64,000 bases of DNA from Bailinhaonella thermotolerans (GTDB lineage Bacteria > Actinomycetota > Actinomycetes > Streptosporangiales > Streptosporangiaceae). Below are positions 56,111 to 64,000 of the stretch, piece after piece. The notes under the pieces are model-generated. The model was not told the DNA's origin, did no database searches, and was given only the letters and a program-made list of their open reading frames with translations. Made by a program: the position numbers and the translations under genes. Position 1 is the stretch's first letter; each line of letters opens with the position of its first letter. The DNA lies in NCBI RefSeq assembly GCF_003594875.1, contig NZ_QZEY01000001.1, positions 1 through 64,000 of the forward strand. Direction: 5' to 3'.

Positions 56111-57181
56111 ATGCGTCCCGCCGAGCTGAACCGCATCACCGTCGCCGACGCCGTCGCCCGCTACGTCGAGCTGCTGCGCGCCCGGGTGCTGACCGGGGCG
56201 ATCGCGGCCAGCACCGCCGAGGTCTACGCGCGCGACATGGCCACCTTCGCCGCCTTCGCCGGGCCCGGCCGGGTGCTGGACGACCTGACCGGGGAGGACG
56301 TCGACGCGGTGCTGCTGGCCTTCGCCCGCAAACCGGACGAACGGCGGCGCGAGGCCGCCCCCGCCCCCGCCGGGCGGCCCGTGCAGAGCGCGGCCTCGCA
56401 GGCGCGGTTCCGCCGCTCGGTCTCGGCCATGTTCAAGCACGCGACGCTGGCCGGATGGGTGCAGGTCAACCCCATGACCACCGCCGTGGTGGTGCCCCGC
56501 CAGCGCGGCGGGCTGCGGCCCGAGCGGCGGGCCCTGACGATGGAGCAGGCGCGCGGCGTGATCGAGGCGGCCGAGCACCTGGCCACCTCTCCCCCCTCCG
56601 ACCAGCCCGGCCCCGGCGGCCGGCGCCGCCGCCGCGACCAGCGGACCGAGCTGCGCGACGCGCTGGTGGTGCTGCTGCTGACCACCGTCGGCGCACGGGT
56701 CTCCGAGCTCACCCGCGCCAACGTCGAGGACTTCCACACCGACCGCGGCGTGCGCTACTGGCGGATCTTCGGCAAGGGCGGCCGCACCCGCGACGTCCCC
56801 CTGCCCGCCGGCGTCGCCCAGGTGCTCGACCTGTACCTGCAGACCTCACGCCGCGAGCTGCTGGCCAACGGCGACGGGGCCGGCGGCAAGGCGCTGCTGC
56901 TGTCGTGGCGGGGCCGCCGCCTGGCCCGGCAGGACGTGCAGGCCGTCATCGACCGCGTCCAGCGCCACGTCGACCCCGCCAACCGGCGCGAGGTCACCCC
57001 GCACGGTCTGCGCCACACCGTGGCCACGCACCTGCTGGCCGACCACACCGACATGGACGCCGTCCGCCGCGTGCTGGGCCACCAGGACCTGTCGACCCTG
57101 GGCCACTACCGCGACCAGCTCCCCGGCGAGCTGGAGGCCGCCATGAACGCCCACCCCCTCCTGCGCCTCCCCCGCCCCTGA
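56111..57181 (+). CDS. Tyrosine recombinase (XerC/D-like integrase)
   Basis: 356 residues. The N-terminal SAM-like domain occupies 10-140. The catalytic domain has Arg196 (GARVSELTRANVED), Lys222 (GKGGRTRDVPL), His298-x-x-Arg301 (HGLRHT), His324 (VLGHQDLSTL) and nucleophile Tyr333 (GHYRDQ), so all catalytic residues are present. Similar to chromosomal Xer-like recombinases rather than large phage integrases. ATG 56111 has TAGCCT at exactly -12 to -7, indicating a leaderless mRNA. No excisionase or phage gene is nearby; an array of four 15-bp repeats follows 19 bp after the stop. Confidence 0.9.
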   Translation: MRPAELNRITVADAVARYVELLRARVLTGAIAASTAEVYARDMATFAAFAGPGRVLDDLTGEDVDAVLLAFARKPDERRREAAPAPAGRPVQSAASQARFRRSVSAMFKHATLAGWVQVNPMTTAVVVPRQRGGLRPERRALTMEQARGVIEAAEHLATSPPSDQPGPGGRRRRRDQRTELRDALVVLLLTTVGARVSELTRANVEDFHTDRGVRYWRIFGKGGRTRDVPLPAGVAQVLDLYLQTSRRELLANGDGAGGKALLLSWRGRRLARQDVQAVIDRVQRHVDPANRREVTPHGLRHTVATHLLADHTDMDAVRRVLGHQDLSTLGHYRDQLPGELEAAMNAHPLLRLPRP

Positions 57182-57200
57182 CCCCCGCCCCGGCCCGGGA

Positions 57201-57260
57201 TGCGACCAGGTGGGGTGCGACCAGGTGGGGTGCGACCAGGTGGGGTACGACCAGGTGGGG
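57201..57260 (+). repeat. Four 15-bp direct repeats after recombinase gene
   Basis: TGCGACCAGGTGGGG occurs at 57201, 57216 and 57231, and a one-base variant (TACGACC) at 57246, in perfect head-to-tail array, with a partial fifth start. It could be a protein-binding array, a recombination substrate or a simple tandem repeat. Confidence 0.9.
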
Positions 57261-57408
57261 TGCGCGCCCGCGATCCCGGGAACGGCCGCCGCAGGCCGTG
57301 CCGGCCGGGACCGGGGCGGCGCGGCCGTCGCGTCCGCACGCGTTGGCCTCCGCCGTACGGCTCGCGCCAGCATCGTCCGCGCACGGTCCGGAGCGCCCGG
57401 GGGCCCGG

Positions 57409-58074
57409 TCAGGGCTCGGGCGACGGGGGCAGGGGGCCGGCGTCGCGGACCAGGAGGGCGACCTGGACCCGGTTGGTGAGGCCGAGCTTGGCCAGCGAGC
57501 GGCTCACGTGGGCCTTGACGGCGGTCTGGGTCATGCGCAGCTCGCGGGCGATGTCGGCGTTGGCCAGCCCGCGGGCCACCGCCCGCACGACCTGGAGCTC
57601 GCGCGCGGTGAGGGCGGCCAGGCGGCGGCCCGCCGCGGGGTCGCCGGGCGGCCCGCCGGCGGCGAAGGCGTCGATCACGCGCCGCGTCACCGTCGGGGCC
57701 AGGACGGCGCCGCCGCCGGCGACCGCGCGGACGGCGGAGATCAGCTCACGCGGGGCGGTGTCCTTCAGCAGATACCCGGCGGCGCGCTCGCGCAGCGCGG
57801 CGTGGACGTGCTCGTCGAGGCCGAAGGTGGTGAGCATGAGGACCGGCGGCGGGTCCGGGGCGCGGTTGATCCGCGCGAGCGCGGCCACGCCGTCCATCCG
57901 GGGCATGCGCACGTCCATGAGCACCACGTGCGGCCGGTGGCGCGCGACGGCGGCCACGGCCTGGGCGCCGTCCCCGGCCTCGGCGGCCACCTCGATGTCG
58001 CCTGCCGCCCGCAGGATCATGCGCAGCCCGGCCCGCACCAGCGCCTCGTCGTCGGCGATGAGCACGGAGATCAT
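57409..58074 (-). CDS. NarL/LuxR response regulator
   Basis: 221 residues. The receiver shows IADDE, phospho-Asp in VVLMDVRMPRMDG, Thr in MLTTFGLDE and Lys in YLLKDTAPRE. A LuxR HTH is near the C-terminus (LTARELQVVRAVARGLANAD, LRMTQTAVKAHVSRSLAKL). The ATG (first base 58074) overlaps the kinase stop by 4 bp, so translation is coupled. It is the second gene of an operon with the histidine kinase at 58071. Confidence 0.9.
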   Translation of the reverse strand: MISVLIADDEALVRAGLRMILRAAGDIEVAAEAGDGAQAVAAVARHRPHVVLMDVRMPRMDGVAALARINRAPDPPPVLMLTTFGLDEHVHAALRERAAGYLLKDTAPRELISAVRAVAGGGAVLAPTVTRRVIDAFAAGGPPGDPAAGRRLAALTARELQVVRAVARGLANADIARELRMTQTAVKAHVSRSLAKLGLTNRVQVALLVRDAGPLPPSPEP

Positions 58075-59198
58075 GCCGGGAACCTGGCCTGGACCGTGAA
58101 CCCCCCGCCGGGCATGGGACCGGCGGCGAACTCGCCGCCGAGCAGGGCCACCCGCTCGCGCAGCCCCACCAGCCCCGTCCCGGCCCCGAACCCAGCCCCG
58201 GGACCGGGACGGCCGGGCGGTGGCGGGGCGTTGGTGACCGTGACCTCCAGGGCGGCCGGCAGCCGGCGCAGCGCCACCCGCGCGCGGACCGGCCCGGCGT
58301 GCTTGTGGATGTTGGTCAGCGCCTCCTGGACCACCCGGTAGGCGGCGTGCTGCACCATCACCGGCAGATCCCCGCCCGGGCCTTCGTCCCGGCGCTCGAG
58401 GCGGACCCCGGCGGCGCGGGACTGCTCGAGCAGGTCCTCCAGGTCGGCCAGGGTGGGCTGGGGCCGGTGCGGCTCCCCGTCCCGGGGGCCCAGCACCTCC
58501 AGGACGGCGCGGAGCTGGGTGAGGGCCTCCTTGCCGGTGGCGCGGATCAGCTCCGCCTCGGCCGCCGTGGCCGGATCCGCCGCGTTGATCTCCAGCGCGC
58601 CGGCGCGCAGCACCATCAGGGAGACCCGGTGGGCGAGCACGTCGTGCATGTCCCGGGCGATGCGGGCGCGCTCCTGGGCACGCGCCCGCCCGGCCAGGGC
58701 GGCCTGCTCCCGTTCCAGCCGCTCGGCGCGCTCGCGCAGCCCCGCCACCACCTGACGGCGGGCACCGGCCCACAGCCCCAGCGCCAGCGGCAGCCAGACC
58801 AGCAGGGGCGCGCCGCCCAGCGCCGAGGCCAGCTCCACCCCCGGGCGGGGCAGCGCGGCCAGCACGCTCGCCGCCGCGGCGTAGGCGGCCAGGCGGGCGG
58901 GGCGGGGGAAGGCGGCGGCCGCCAGGTAGGAGGTCACGGCCAGCAGCGGCCCGGGCCCGCGCCAGAGCGCGTCGGTGGCCGTCAGCGCCAGCAGCGGCCA
59001 GAGGCGGACGGGCGCCAGGCGGGCCGCGGCCGCCCCGGCCACGCCGAACGCCACGGCCAGGAGAAGACCCGGCACCCCGCCGGGCGCCAGCAGACCGTGC
59101 CCGGGCCACAGCCCCGGCAGCACCCCCGCGCCCAGCGCCGCGGCCGCGGGCGCCCACGGCCCCAGCCGCTCCCATGATCCCCGCACCCGCGCCAGCAT
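58071..59198 (-). CDS. NarL-type sensor histidine kinase
   Basis: 375 residues. About five membrane segments in residues 12-140. HisKA_3 DHp motif is RARIARDMHDVLAHRVSLMV, N box is AYRVVQEALTNIHKHAG, and the ATPase end is GTGLVGLRERVALLGGEF. There is no extracellular sensor loop of size, typical of intramembrane-sensing or DesK-like kinases. It is upstream of and overlapping the response regulator, and 17 bp after the membrane protein gene 59216-60031 on the same strand, so the three probably form one operon. Confidence 0.88.
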   Translation of the reverse strand: MLARVRGSWERLGPWAPAAAALGAGVLPGLWPGHGLLAPGGVPGLLLAVAFGVAGAAAARLAPVRLWPLLALTATDALWRGPGPLLAVTSYLAAAAFPRPARLAAYAAAASVLAALPRPGVELASALGGAPLLVWLPLALGLWAGARRQVVAGLRERAERLEREQAALAGRARAQERARIARDMHDVLAHRVSLMVLRAGALEINAADPATAAEAELIRATGKEALTQLRAVLEVLGPRDGEPHRPQPTLADLEDLLEQSRAAGVRLERRDEGPGGDLPVMVQHAAYRVVQEALTNIHKHAGPVRARVALRRLPAALEVTVTNAPPPPGRPGPGAGFGAGTGLVGLRERVALLGGEFAAGPMPGGGFTVQARFPA

Positions 59199-59215
59199 AG
59201 GCCGCCCCGCCCGCC

Positions 59216-60031
59216 TCACCAGCTCAGGACCCGGCGCCACCGCCGTACGGCGGGCCGCGCGGCACCCGGCGCGGCGGGTGCCGCGGGGATGGCGCCGCGC
59301 AGGACGGCGACGCCCAGCGGCACGAGCACCAGGCCCAGGGCGGCGGAGGAGGCCACCCCGTCGAACGGGCCGCTCTCCTTCAGCACCCCGGTCCACAGCG
59401 TCCCCGACCACAGGAACAGCAGCAGCCGCCCCGTCCCGAACACCCCCGCCCGCGCCGCGGCCACCCCCAGCAGGAGCCAGCCCAGGTACAGGCCGAACGC
59501 GGCGGTGATGGGGACCCGCCATGGCCCGTAGGAGATCTCCACGTACCCGTCCATGACGAGCCGCGTGGCCTGCTCCAGGCCCAGCCGGTCCACCAGGTGG
59601 AAGGCGGTGTGGTCCACCCCCGCCCAGTACAGCCGGGAGAACAGGCCCACCGTGGCGAGCACGCCCCCCAGCGCGGCGATCCGGGAGCCCCGCGCGCGGG
59701 TCAGGCCGGCCAGGGCGAGCAGGGCCGGGCAGAGCAGGATCGCCCCGGCGGCGAAGCACGCATATCCGGCCGTGACCAGGGCCGGGTCGGCGGCGTAGGC
59801 GGCGAGCTGGGCGGGCGCGGCGAACGGCTGCGCGGCGAACCCGGCCCGCTGGGCGGGGGTGAACAGGTCCGGGCGGGCGGCCAGGTGGCGCAGGAGCAGC
59901 CCGGCGGACCACACCAGGGGCGCCGCCACGAGGGCGGCTCCCCCGATCAGGCGCCCGGGGAACCAGCCGGCCGGTCCGGCCGGGGTCGCGCGGGGGCCGC
60001 CGGGCACGGCGGCCGAAACGGTGGATGTCAT
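59216..60031 (-). CDS. Integral membrane protein, unknown
   Basis: 271 residues with six or seven membrane segments (LIGGAALVAAPLVWSAGLLL, VTAGYACFAAGAILLCPALL, IAALGGVLATVGLFSRLYWA, ITAAFGLYLGWLLLGVAAA and two more). A conserved-looking WAGVDHTAFHLVDRLG loop lies in the middle. No recognised family. The end overlaps one copy of GCCGTACGGC (59242-59251). It is followed by the kinase/regulator genes and could be a partner or target of that system. Confidence 0.65.
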   Translation of the reverse strand: MTSTVSAAVPGGPRATPAGPAGWFPGRLIGGAALVAAPLVWSAGLLLRHLAARPDLFTPAQRAGFAAQPFAAPAQLAAYAADPALVTAGYACFAAGAILLCPALLALAGLTRARGSRIAALGGVLATVGLFSRLYWAGVDHTAFHLVDRLGLEQATRLVMDGYVEISYGPWRVPITAAFGLYLGWLLLGVAAARAGVFGTGRLLLFLWSGTLWTGVLKESGPFDGVASSAALGLVLVPLGVAVLRGAIPAAPAAPGAARPAVRRWRRVLSW

Positions 60032-60150
60032 GGGTCCCAGCCTCGGCCGCCGGGCCGTCCGGCCGCATCGGCCGCAGGTCGCGGCCGGACGTCTCTTTGG
60101 TGACATCCGCGCCACCGCGCCGGGCCCGGCCAGGTACGGCGGCCGCGCGG

Positions 60151-60888
60151 TCAGGGCGCGAGCTTGGCGGCGGCCACGGGATGGCGGGACAGGCCCAGGC
60201 GGGCGTACAGGGCGATGGCGCGGGGGTTGTCGTCGTCGACCAGCAGGGCGGCGCGGCCGTGGGCGGCCACCAGGTCGGCCAGGACGAACCCGAACACCGC
60301 GGCGGCGTACCCCCGGCCGCGGGCGCGGGGCGCGGTGGCGACGCCGGCGATGAACCCCGTGCCGGGCGCGCTCCAGGCGTCGGCGGTCACCGCCGCCAGC
60401 CGCCCCTGGCCGTCCTCGGCCCCGGCCCACCGGCGCACGCCGCTCACGCCGGGGCGGGCGTAGGAGGCGGGGAACGCCTGCGCCAGCAGTTCCTTGACGC
60501 GCACCTCCTCGGCCGGCTCCAGCCAGCGCACGTCGTGCTCAGCGGCCTGGCGGGGCGGGGCGGCGGCGGTGCGCATGAGGGAGAACTGGGCGGCGAAGCG
60601 CAGTCCCGGCACCCGCTCGGGCAGGGCGCGGATCAGGCCCGCCTCGCCGATCGGGCGATAGGTCGGGCCCATCTCGGTCAGCGCGTGCCGGACCAGCGGC
60701 GCGGCGTCCCGGACCGGGCCGCGCACGGCCAGCCGGTCCCGGCACGAGACATCGGGGCAGGCGACCGCGACGGCGTCGCCGTGGGCGAAGGCGCGCACCC
60801 CCGGGCGCATGCCCTGCGCGACCCACATGACCAGGATGTCGTCGCCGCACGCGGCGCGCACCTCCCCCAGGTAGGACAATTCACGCAT
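60151..60888 (-). CDS. GNAT family acetyltransferase
   Basis: 245 residues. The C-terminal half is a GNAT domain with FIAGVATAPRARGRGYAAAV (the acetyl-CoA binding RxxGxG/A loop) and DDDNPRAIALYARLGL (motif B). The N-terminal half (VMWVAQGMRPGVRAFAHGDA and so on) resembles the degenerate half found in double-GNAT actinobacterial proteins. ATG with first base 60888. Acceptor substrate unknown. It is divergent from the ASCH gene at 60956 with 67 bp between. Confidence 0.82.
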   Translation of the reverse strand: MRELSYLGEVRAACGDDILVMWVAQGMRPGVRAFAHGDAVAVACPDVSCRDRLAVRGPVRDAAPLVRHALTEMGPTYRPIGEAGLIRALPERVPGLRFAAQFSLMRTAAAPPRQAAEHDVRWLEPAEEVRVKELLAQAFPASYARPGVSGVRRWAGAEDGQGRLAAVTADAWSAPGTGFIAGVATAPRARGRGYAAAVFGFVLADLVAAHGRAALLVDDDNPRAIALYARLGLSRHPVAAAKLAP

Positions 60889-60955
60889 TCCGCCAGTGTG
60901 CCATCGCTCCCGCCCGGCACTCCCGCACCCCCCGCCGAGGTTTAGGGTGTCCGGA

Positions 60956-61366
60956 ATGGACGACCTTCCGGTGTTCGACCTCGGCGCCCCGGGCCCCATG
61001 CGCGACCGCCTCGCCGCCGCCGTCGCCTCCGGCGCCAAACGCGCCACCTCCAGCCTGCGCGTCTTCTACGACATGGACGCCGAGCCCCTCCCCCGCACCG
61101 GGACCCGCCACGCCCTGTGCGACACCGCCGGCACCCGCCTGGGCACCATCCAGATCACCCGCGTCGAACTCCTGCCCCTGGGCGAGGTCGGCGACGAGAT
61201 CGCCCGCGCCGAAGGAGAGGGCTTCGCCGACGCGGCCGCCTGGCGCGCCGCCCACGAGGACTTCTGGTCCGCCTACCTCCCCGACATCCGCGCCCACCTC
61301 GGCGACCCCGCCTGGACCCCGGACGACACCACCGAGGTCGTCATCGAACACTTCCGCCTCCTCTGA
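60956..61366 (+). CDS. ASCH domain protein
   Basis: 136 residues. The ASCH beta-barrel signature is seen as VASGAKRATSSLRVF near the start, ALCDTAGTRLGTIQITRVEL in the middle and GEGFADAAAWRAAHEDFWSA towards the end, with the conserved GxKxxT-like motif (GAKRATS). ASCH domains bind RNA or nucleotides; some have ribonuclease or amidohydrolase activity. ATG 60956; TAGGGT 7 nt upstream fits a leaderless mRNA. Confidence 0.85.
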   Translation: MDDLPVFDLGAPGPMRDRLAAAVASGAKRATSSLRVFYDMDAEPLPRTGTRHALCDTAGTRLGTIQITRVELLPLGEVGDEIARAEGEGFADAAAWRAAHEDFWSAYLPDIRAHLGDPAWTPDDTTEVVIEHFRLL

Positions 61367-61418
61367 CCCCGCCCCGCCCCGCCCGCGTCCCGGCGGGGCG
61401 GGGTCAGGCGGGGCGGGG

Positions 61419-62030
61419 TCAGGCCGGGCGGACGGGCTGGCGCAGGATCGTGCGCAGCGCCGCCGGATCCGCCCGCGGATCCACCCCCGACAGGTAGATC
61501 TCATGGTGGAGCCCGTTCGGCACCAGCCCCAGGTCCCGCATCGCCGCGTCCATCAGCGCCAGCGACCGGTGCTCCTCGGCGAAGGACCCGCGATGCGTCA
61601 TCTGCACGCACCGCCCCTCGGCGAACGTCACCCACTGCACCCGGTCCACCGCCGCCCCCGAGCCGCGCGCCTCCTCCCGCGCCCCATCGGCCGCCCCCGC
61701 CGCGAGGCCGTCCGGCATCCGCAGGAACAGATGCCAGCGCCACAGCTCACGCGGCACCTCCAGCGCAGGCCGGGAGTCCTCGGCCCACCACCGGCCCTCC
61801 AGCGGCGGCAGCGCGAACCCCGCCCGCCCCGCCAGCGCCCCCGCCACCGCGTACAGCGCGCCCAGGCACTCGCCGTACACGACCCCGCCAGGCTCACCCT
61901 GCCCGGTCACCGCCAGCCCGCTCACCGGGCCGAACTCCACCACCTCCGGGACGTCCGCCGCGCGATACCAGTCCCCCGCCCCGGCCGCCGGGCCCGGCGT
62001 CGGCCCGCTGGCCATGGCCGCCTCGCTCAT
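61419..62030 (-). CDS. Stand-alone GyrI-like ligand-binding protein
   Basis: 203 residues with the pattern of GyrI-like small-molecule binding proteins: GLAVTGQGEPGGVVYGECLG, FLRMPDGLAAG, AVDRVQWVTFAEGRCVQMTH, LMDAAMRDLGLVPNGLHHEI and a final YLSGVDPRADPA, which corresponds to the family's typical C-terminal ExYLSDP-type ending. The ATG overlaps the stop of the upstream MerR gene by 4 bp. It is probably cotranscribed with that regulator, which has its own GyrI-like effector domain; the stand-alone copy may bind or sequester the same ligand. Confidence 0.78.
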   Translation of the reverse strand: MSEAAMASGPTPGPAAGAGDWYRAADVPEVVEFGPVSGLAVTGQGEPGGVVYGECLGALYAVAGALAGRAGFALPPLEGRWWAEDSRPALEVPRELWRWHLFLRMPDGLAAGAADGAREEARGSGAAVDRVQWVTFAEGRCVQMTHRGSFAEEHRSLALMDAAMRDLGLVPNGLHHEIYLSGVDPRADPAALRTILRQPVRPA

Positions 62031-62800
62031 GTCTCCTCCTCCACTTGGATCATCACGTGCGTGGTGAGCCGCTCGGCCGGGGTCGTCGCCGGATCGGACA
62101 CGTACACCTCGCGCATCTGCCCGCGCGGGGTCAGCCCGTGGTCGCCGCACCAGGCCAGCACCGCGTGCGCGGTCAGCGGCACCTGGTCGTACGGCCCGCT
62201 GTGCACCGCCGTGGCGAACAGCCCGCCCGGCAGCACCTCCTCGGCCGGCAGATCCCCGGCCGGGGCCGCCAGCATGACCGGCACCAGGTCCCCCAGATCC
62301 AGCGGGAACACCCCGACCAGCGGCGCCGTCCCGGCCATCCGCGCCGCCAGCCGGCCCGCGCAGGCGGCGGCCCCGGCCCCGATCCGCGCCGGCGGCACGG
62401 CGTCCCGCTCGACCAGCGCCCGCAGCGCCGTCTCCCGCACCAGCCGCACCTCCGGGGCGGGCAGCCCCTCGGCCAGCACCCGGTCCAGCGCCGCCAGGGA
62501 GCGGCGGCGGCGGGCCAGGTCCTCCTCCATGCGCGCGCGGACCTTCTCCAGCTCGCCGGGCCGGCCCGCCAGCACCTCGCCGATCGCCGCCAGCGGCACC
62601 TCCAGCGACCGCAGCAGCCCGATCGCCAGCGCCTCGCGGGCCTGCCCGCGCCGGTAGTACCGGTAGCCGCTGTCGGGGTCCACCCGGGCCGGCGGCAGCA
62701 GCCCCAGCTCGTCGTAGTGCCGCAACTGCTTGACGCTCAACCGGCACAACCGGGCGAACCGCCCGATCGACACGAGTTCCTCATCCACGCGCTCAAGCAT
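62027..62800 (-). CDS. MerR regulator with GyrI-like effector domain
   Basis: 257 residues. The MerR winged helix occupies about 8-78 (VSIGRFARLCRLSVKQLRHY, LLPPARVDPDSGYRYYRRGQ). A coiled-coil dimerisation helix runs from about 85 to 118. The GyrI-like effector domain follows (LFATAVHSGPYDQVPLTAHA, MREVYVSDPATTPAERLTTH), as in BmrR-type multidrug sensors. The ATG (first base 62800) is used because domain homology begins there. It is followed by the stand-alone GyrI-like gene with ATGA overlap. Confidence 0.88.
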   Translation of the reverse strand: MLERVDEELVSIGRFARLCRLSVKQLRHYDELGLLPPARVDPDSGYRYYRRGQAREALAIGLLRSLEVPLAAIGEVLAGRPGELEKVRARMEEDLARRRRSLAALDRVLAEGLPAPEVRLVRETALRALVERDAVPPARIGAGAAACAGRLAARMAGTAPLVGVFPLDLGDLVPVMLAAPAGDLPAEEVLPGGLFATAVHSGPYDQVPLTAHAVLAWCGDHGLTPRGQMREVYVSDPATTPAERLTTHVMIQVEEET

Positions 62801-62978
62801 GGACGCTCCCACCATGGGAGAGTCCAACCCCCCGGCCCAGCCCCCATCCCAACCCCCGGTCCAACCCGCGGTCCAGGCCCCCGGCCGCGCCCGTGCCCGC
62901 CGCTCCCCCGCGGCCCCGGCCAGGCCGCGCCCCCGGCGCGAGCCGTACGGCGGGCACGGCGGGCAGGGGCGGCGCGGC

Positions 62979-64000
62979 TCAGGCGGCGGAGGGGAGGCCG
63001 AGCAGGGCGCGCGCGGCGGCGCGGGCACGGGCCGGATGCTCCAGCACGTCGGCGCTGTCGGCGAACTGGTCCACGCACCCCACCGGCGGCAGCCCCCGGA
63101 TCCGCGCGTCGGTGACCCGGGACAGCAGGGCCTGGCTGAACCGCTCGGCGCCCAGCACGCGGAACGGCCGGCCGGCGAGCGCGCGCGGCTCGGGATCCAG
63201 CGGCTCGGTCAGCCCGAGCCGGTTGTGCAGCCCGGCCACCCGCCGGTACACCGCGCACAGGTGCTCCTCCCGCTCCCGCCAGGACGGGGCGGCCAGCACC
63301 CGCGCCAGCCCCTGGCCGATCTCGGCCGTGCCCGGCACCCGGCGGAACGCGCTGCCCAGCCATTTGGCGTACGGCGGGTAGCGGCGGCGGGCCAGCAGGC
63401 ACAACCGCATCAGGTCGCGGGCGAGCCGCCCGGCCACCACCGCCGAGCCGAGCTCGTCCCCGGCCTCGCCGCTGCGGGCCATGAACCCCTCCTCCCGCGC
63501 GACCCGCTGCCACTGGCAGGCCAGCACATAGGACCACAGCTCGCGGGGGTACCAGGCCAGCCGCTCGCGGACCGCGGTCAGCTCCCCCAGGTCGTCGTGG
63601 AACACCTCGCCGCCGACGCATCCGGCCAGCCGCTGCCACGGGGTGGCCAGCCAGTCCAGCAGGCCGGGCTCGCGGCGCGGGTCGAACCCCAGCTCCGCGC
63701 CGAACCAGCGCCCCACGTCGGTGACCACCACCTGAAGGCGGGGCGCCGCGTCGCCGGCGCGGGCGACGCGGGTCGGGTAGCCGCGGAAGTCGGCGGGCAG
63801 CAGGCCGGTCAGCGCGGCGGTCAGGCGCGGCGCGAGCCGTACCCGGTCGGCGGGGGTCAGGAACAGGTGCAGGCGGGGGCCCCACTCGCGGTCGGCGGAC
63901 CGGGGGGTGTCGAACCCCAGGACCTCCGACCCGGCCCCGACCAGCGCGGCCGCGTGGGGCAGGCCCGGGTAGGCGGTGTCGAGGGCGGGCCGTACGGCCT
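62979..64000 (-). CDS. DUF4037 protein (partial, 5' end outside window)
   Basis: At least 340 residues; the frame continues past the right edge. The visible part begins LDTAYPGLPHAAALVGAGSE, an N-terminal nucleotidyltransferase-like GSxxxGxD segment (VGAGSEVLGFDTPRSADREW). LTPADRVRLAPRLTAALTGL follows, and then helical parts such as WYPRELWSYVLACQWQRVAR, with RRRYPPYAKWLGSAFRRVP as the conserved DUF4037 block. The family has an MNT-like fold and no established substrate. One copy of GCCGTACGGC (62942-62951) lies just past the stop codon. Confidence 0.85.
   Translation of the reverse strand, partial: AVRPALDTAYPGLPHAAALVGAGSEVLGFDTPRSADREWGPRLHLFLTPADRVRLAPRLTAALTGLLPADFRGYPTRVARAGDAAPRLQVVVTDVGRWFGAELGFDPRREPGLLDWLATPWQRLAGCVGGEVFHDDLGELTAVRERLAWYPRELWSYVLACQWQRVAREEGFMARSGEAGDELGSAVVAGRLARDLMRLCLLARRRYPPYAKWLGSAFRRVPGTAEIGQGLARVLAAPSWREREEHLCAVYRRVAGLHNRLGLTEPLDPEPRALAGRPFRVLGAERFSQALLSRVTDARIRGLPPVGCVDQFADSADVLEHPARARAAARALLGLPSAA

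Noticed and set aside
56111-57181. Prophage or integrative element centred on the recombinase
   Set aside because: No tRNA, attachment-site duplication, excisionase, replication or phage structural gene within reach; flanked by ordinary regulators and transporters.
57201-57260. Possible CRISPR array
   Set aside because: Four 15-bp units without spacers and no cas genes; it is a simple tandem array.

Overview
The window is very GC-rich (roughly three quarters G+C by eye). It shows dense third-codon GC, many GTG starts, leaderless transcripts, NB-ARC/BTAD regulators and DUF6597/MmyB-type regulators. All of this points to a filamentous actinomycete. Gene family flavour suggests Streptosporangiales/Thermomonosporaceae (Actinomadura-like), but no rRNA or tRNA is present to prove it. 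I saw no CRISPR array, rRNA or tRNA. The only recombinase is one tyrosine recombinase.

Layout. 1-7.6 kb: a wrecked hydrolase/GlxA-regulator pair, a hypothetical gene, two SnoaL-like proteins, and two divergent TetR units (TetR/MFS with 14/16-identical operators; TetR/NmrA-like reductase). 7.6-12.8 kb: a 1477-aa NACHT-like STAND ATPase preceded by a small helical protein, with a curious pentamer/decamer repeat leader between them. 12.9-18.6 kb: a class IV-type lanthipeptide cluster consisting of an ABC exporter, an AraC regulator, a 55-aa precursor peptide that is easily missed, and an 852-aa LanL synthetase with a three-cysteine zinc site. 18.7-23.3 kb: a two-component system (kinase frameshifted in an 8-G tract) divergent from a putative small secreted peptide, an ABC ATPase and an FtsX-type permease; this could be detoxification or immunity. 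23.5-32.5 kb: endonuclease/phosphatase-fold protein, IlvD, MmyB-type regulator, M14 carboxypeptidase, two TetR regulators, and a DHA2 exporter.

32.6-44.2 kb: two further divergent regulator/enzyme pairs that have lost their facing 5' ends (LysR/hydrolase and MDR oxidoreductase/WYL regulator). They flank an Rrf2/MFS unit with matching operators, an AfsR-like BTAD-NB-ARC regulator, a tandem pair of serine hydrolases, and an AlkZ-like glycosylase. 44.4-50 kb: TSUP permease, a small coiled-coil protein with a clear terminator, a type-2 ArgG, and a HEAT-repeat protein plus MerR-HEAT regulator with a textbook 19-bp-spacer MerR promoter. 50-64 kb: hydrolase/PadR, a NarL-type two-component system whose kinase carries an extra C-terminal membrane-anchored domain, an ABC-2 type transporter, the tyrosine recombinase followed by four 15-bp repeats, a second NarL-type two-component system, GNAT, ASCH, GyrI-like/MerR genes and a window-truncated DUF4037 protein.

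How the genes work together. The region is organised as many small regulator-target modules, mostly divergent, in which the operator can be read directly from paired inverted repeats. Three such modules have been destroyed in a similar way, suggesting recurrent loss of dispensable regulator/enzyme pairs. The best candidates for unusual biology are the lanthipeptide cluster with its neighbouring two-component/ABC module, and the STAND ATPase with its helical partner.
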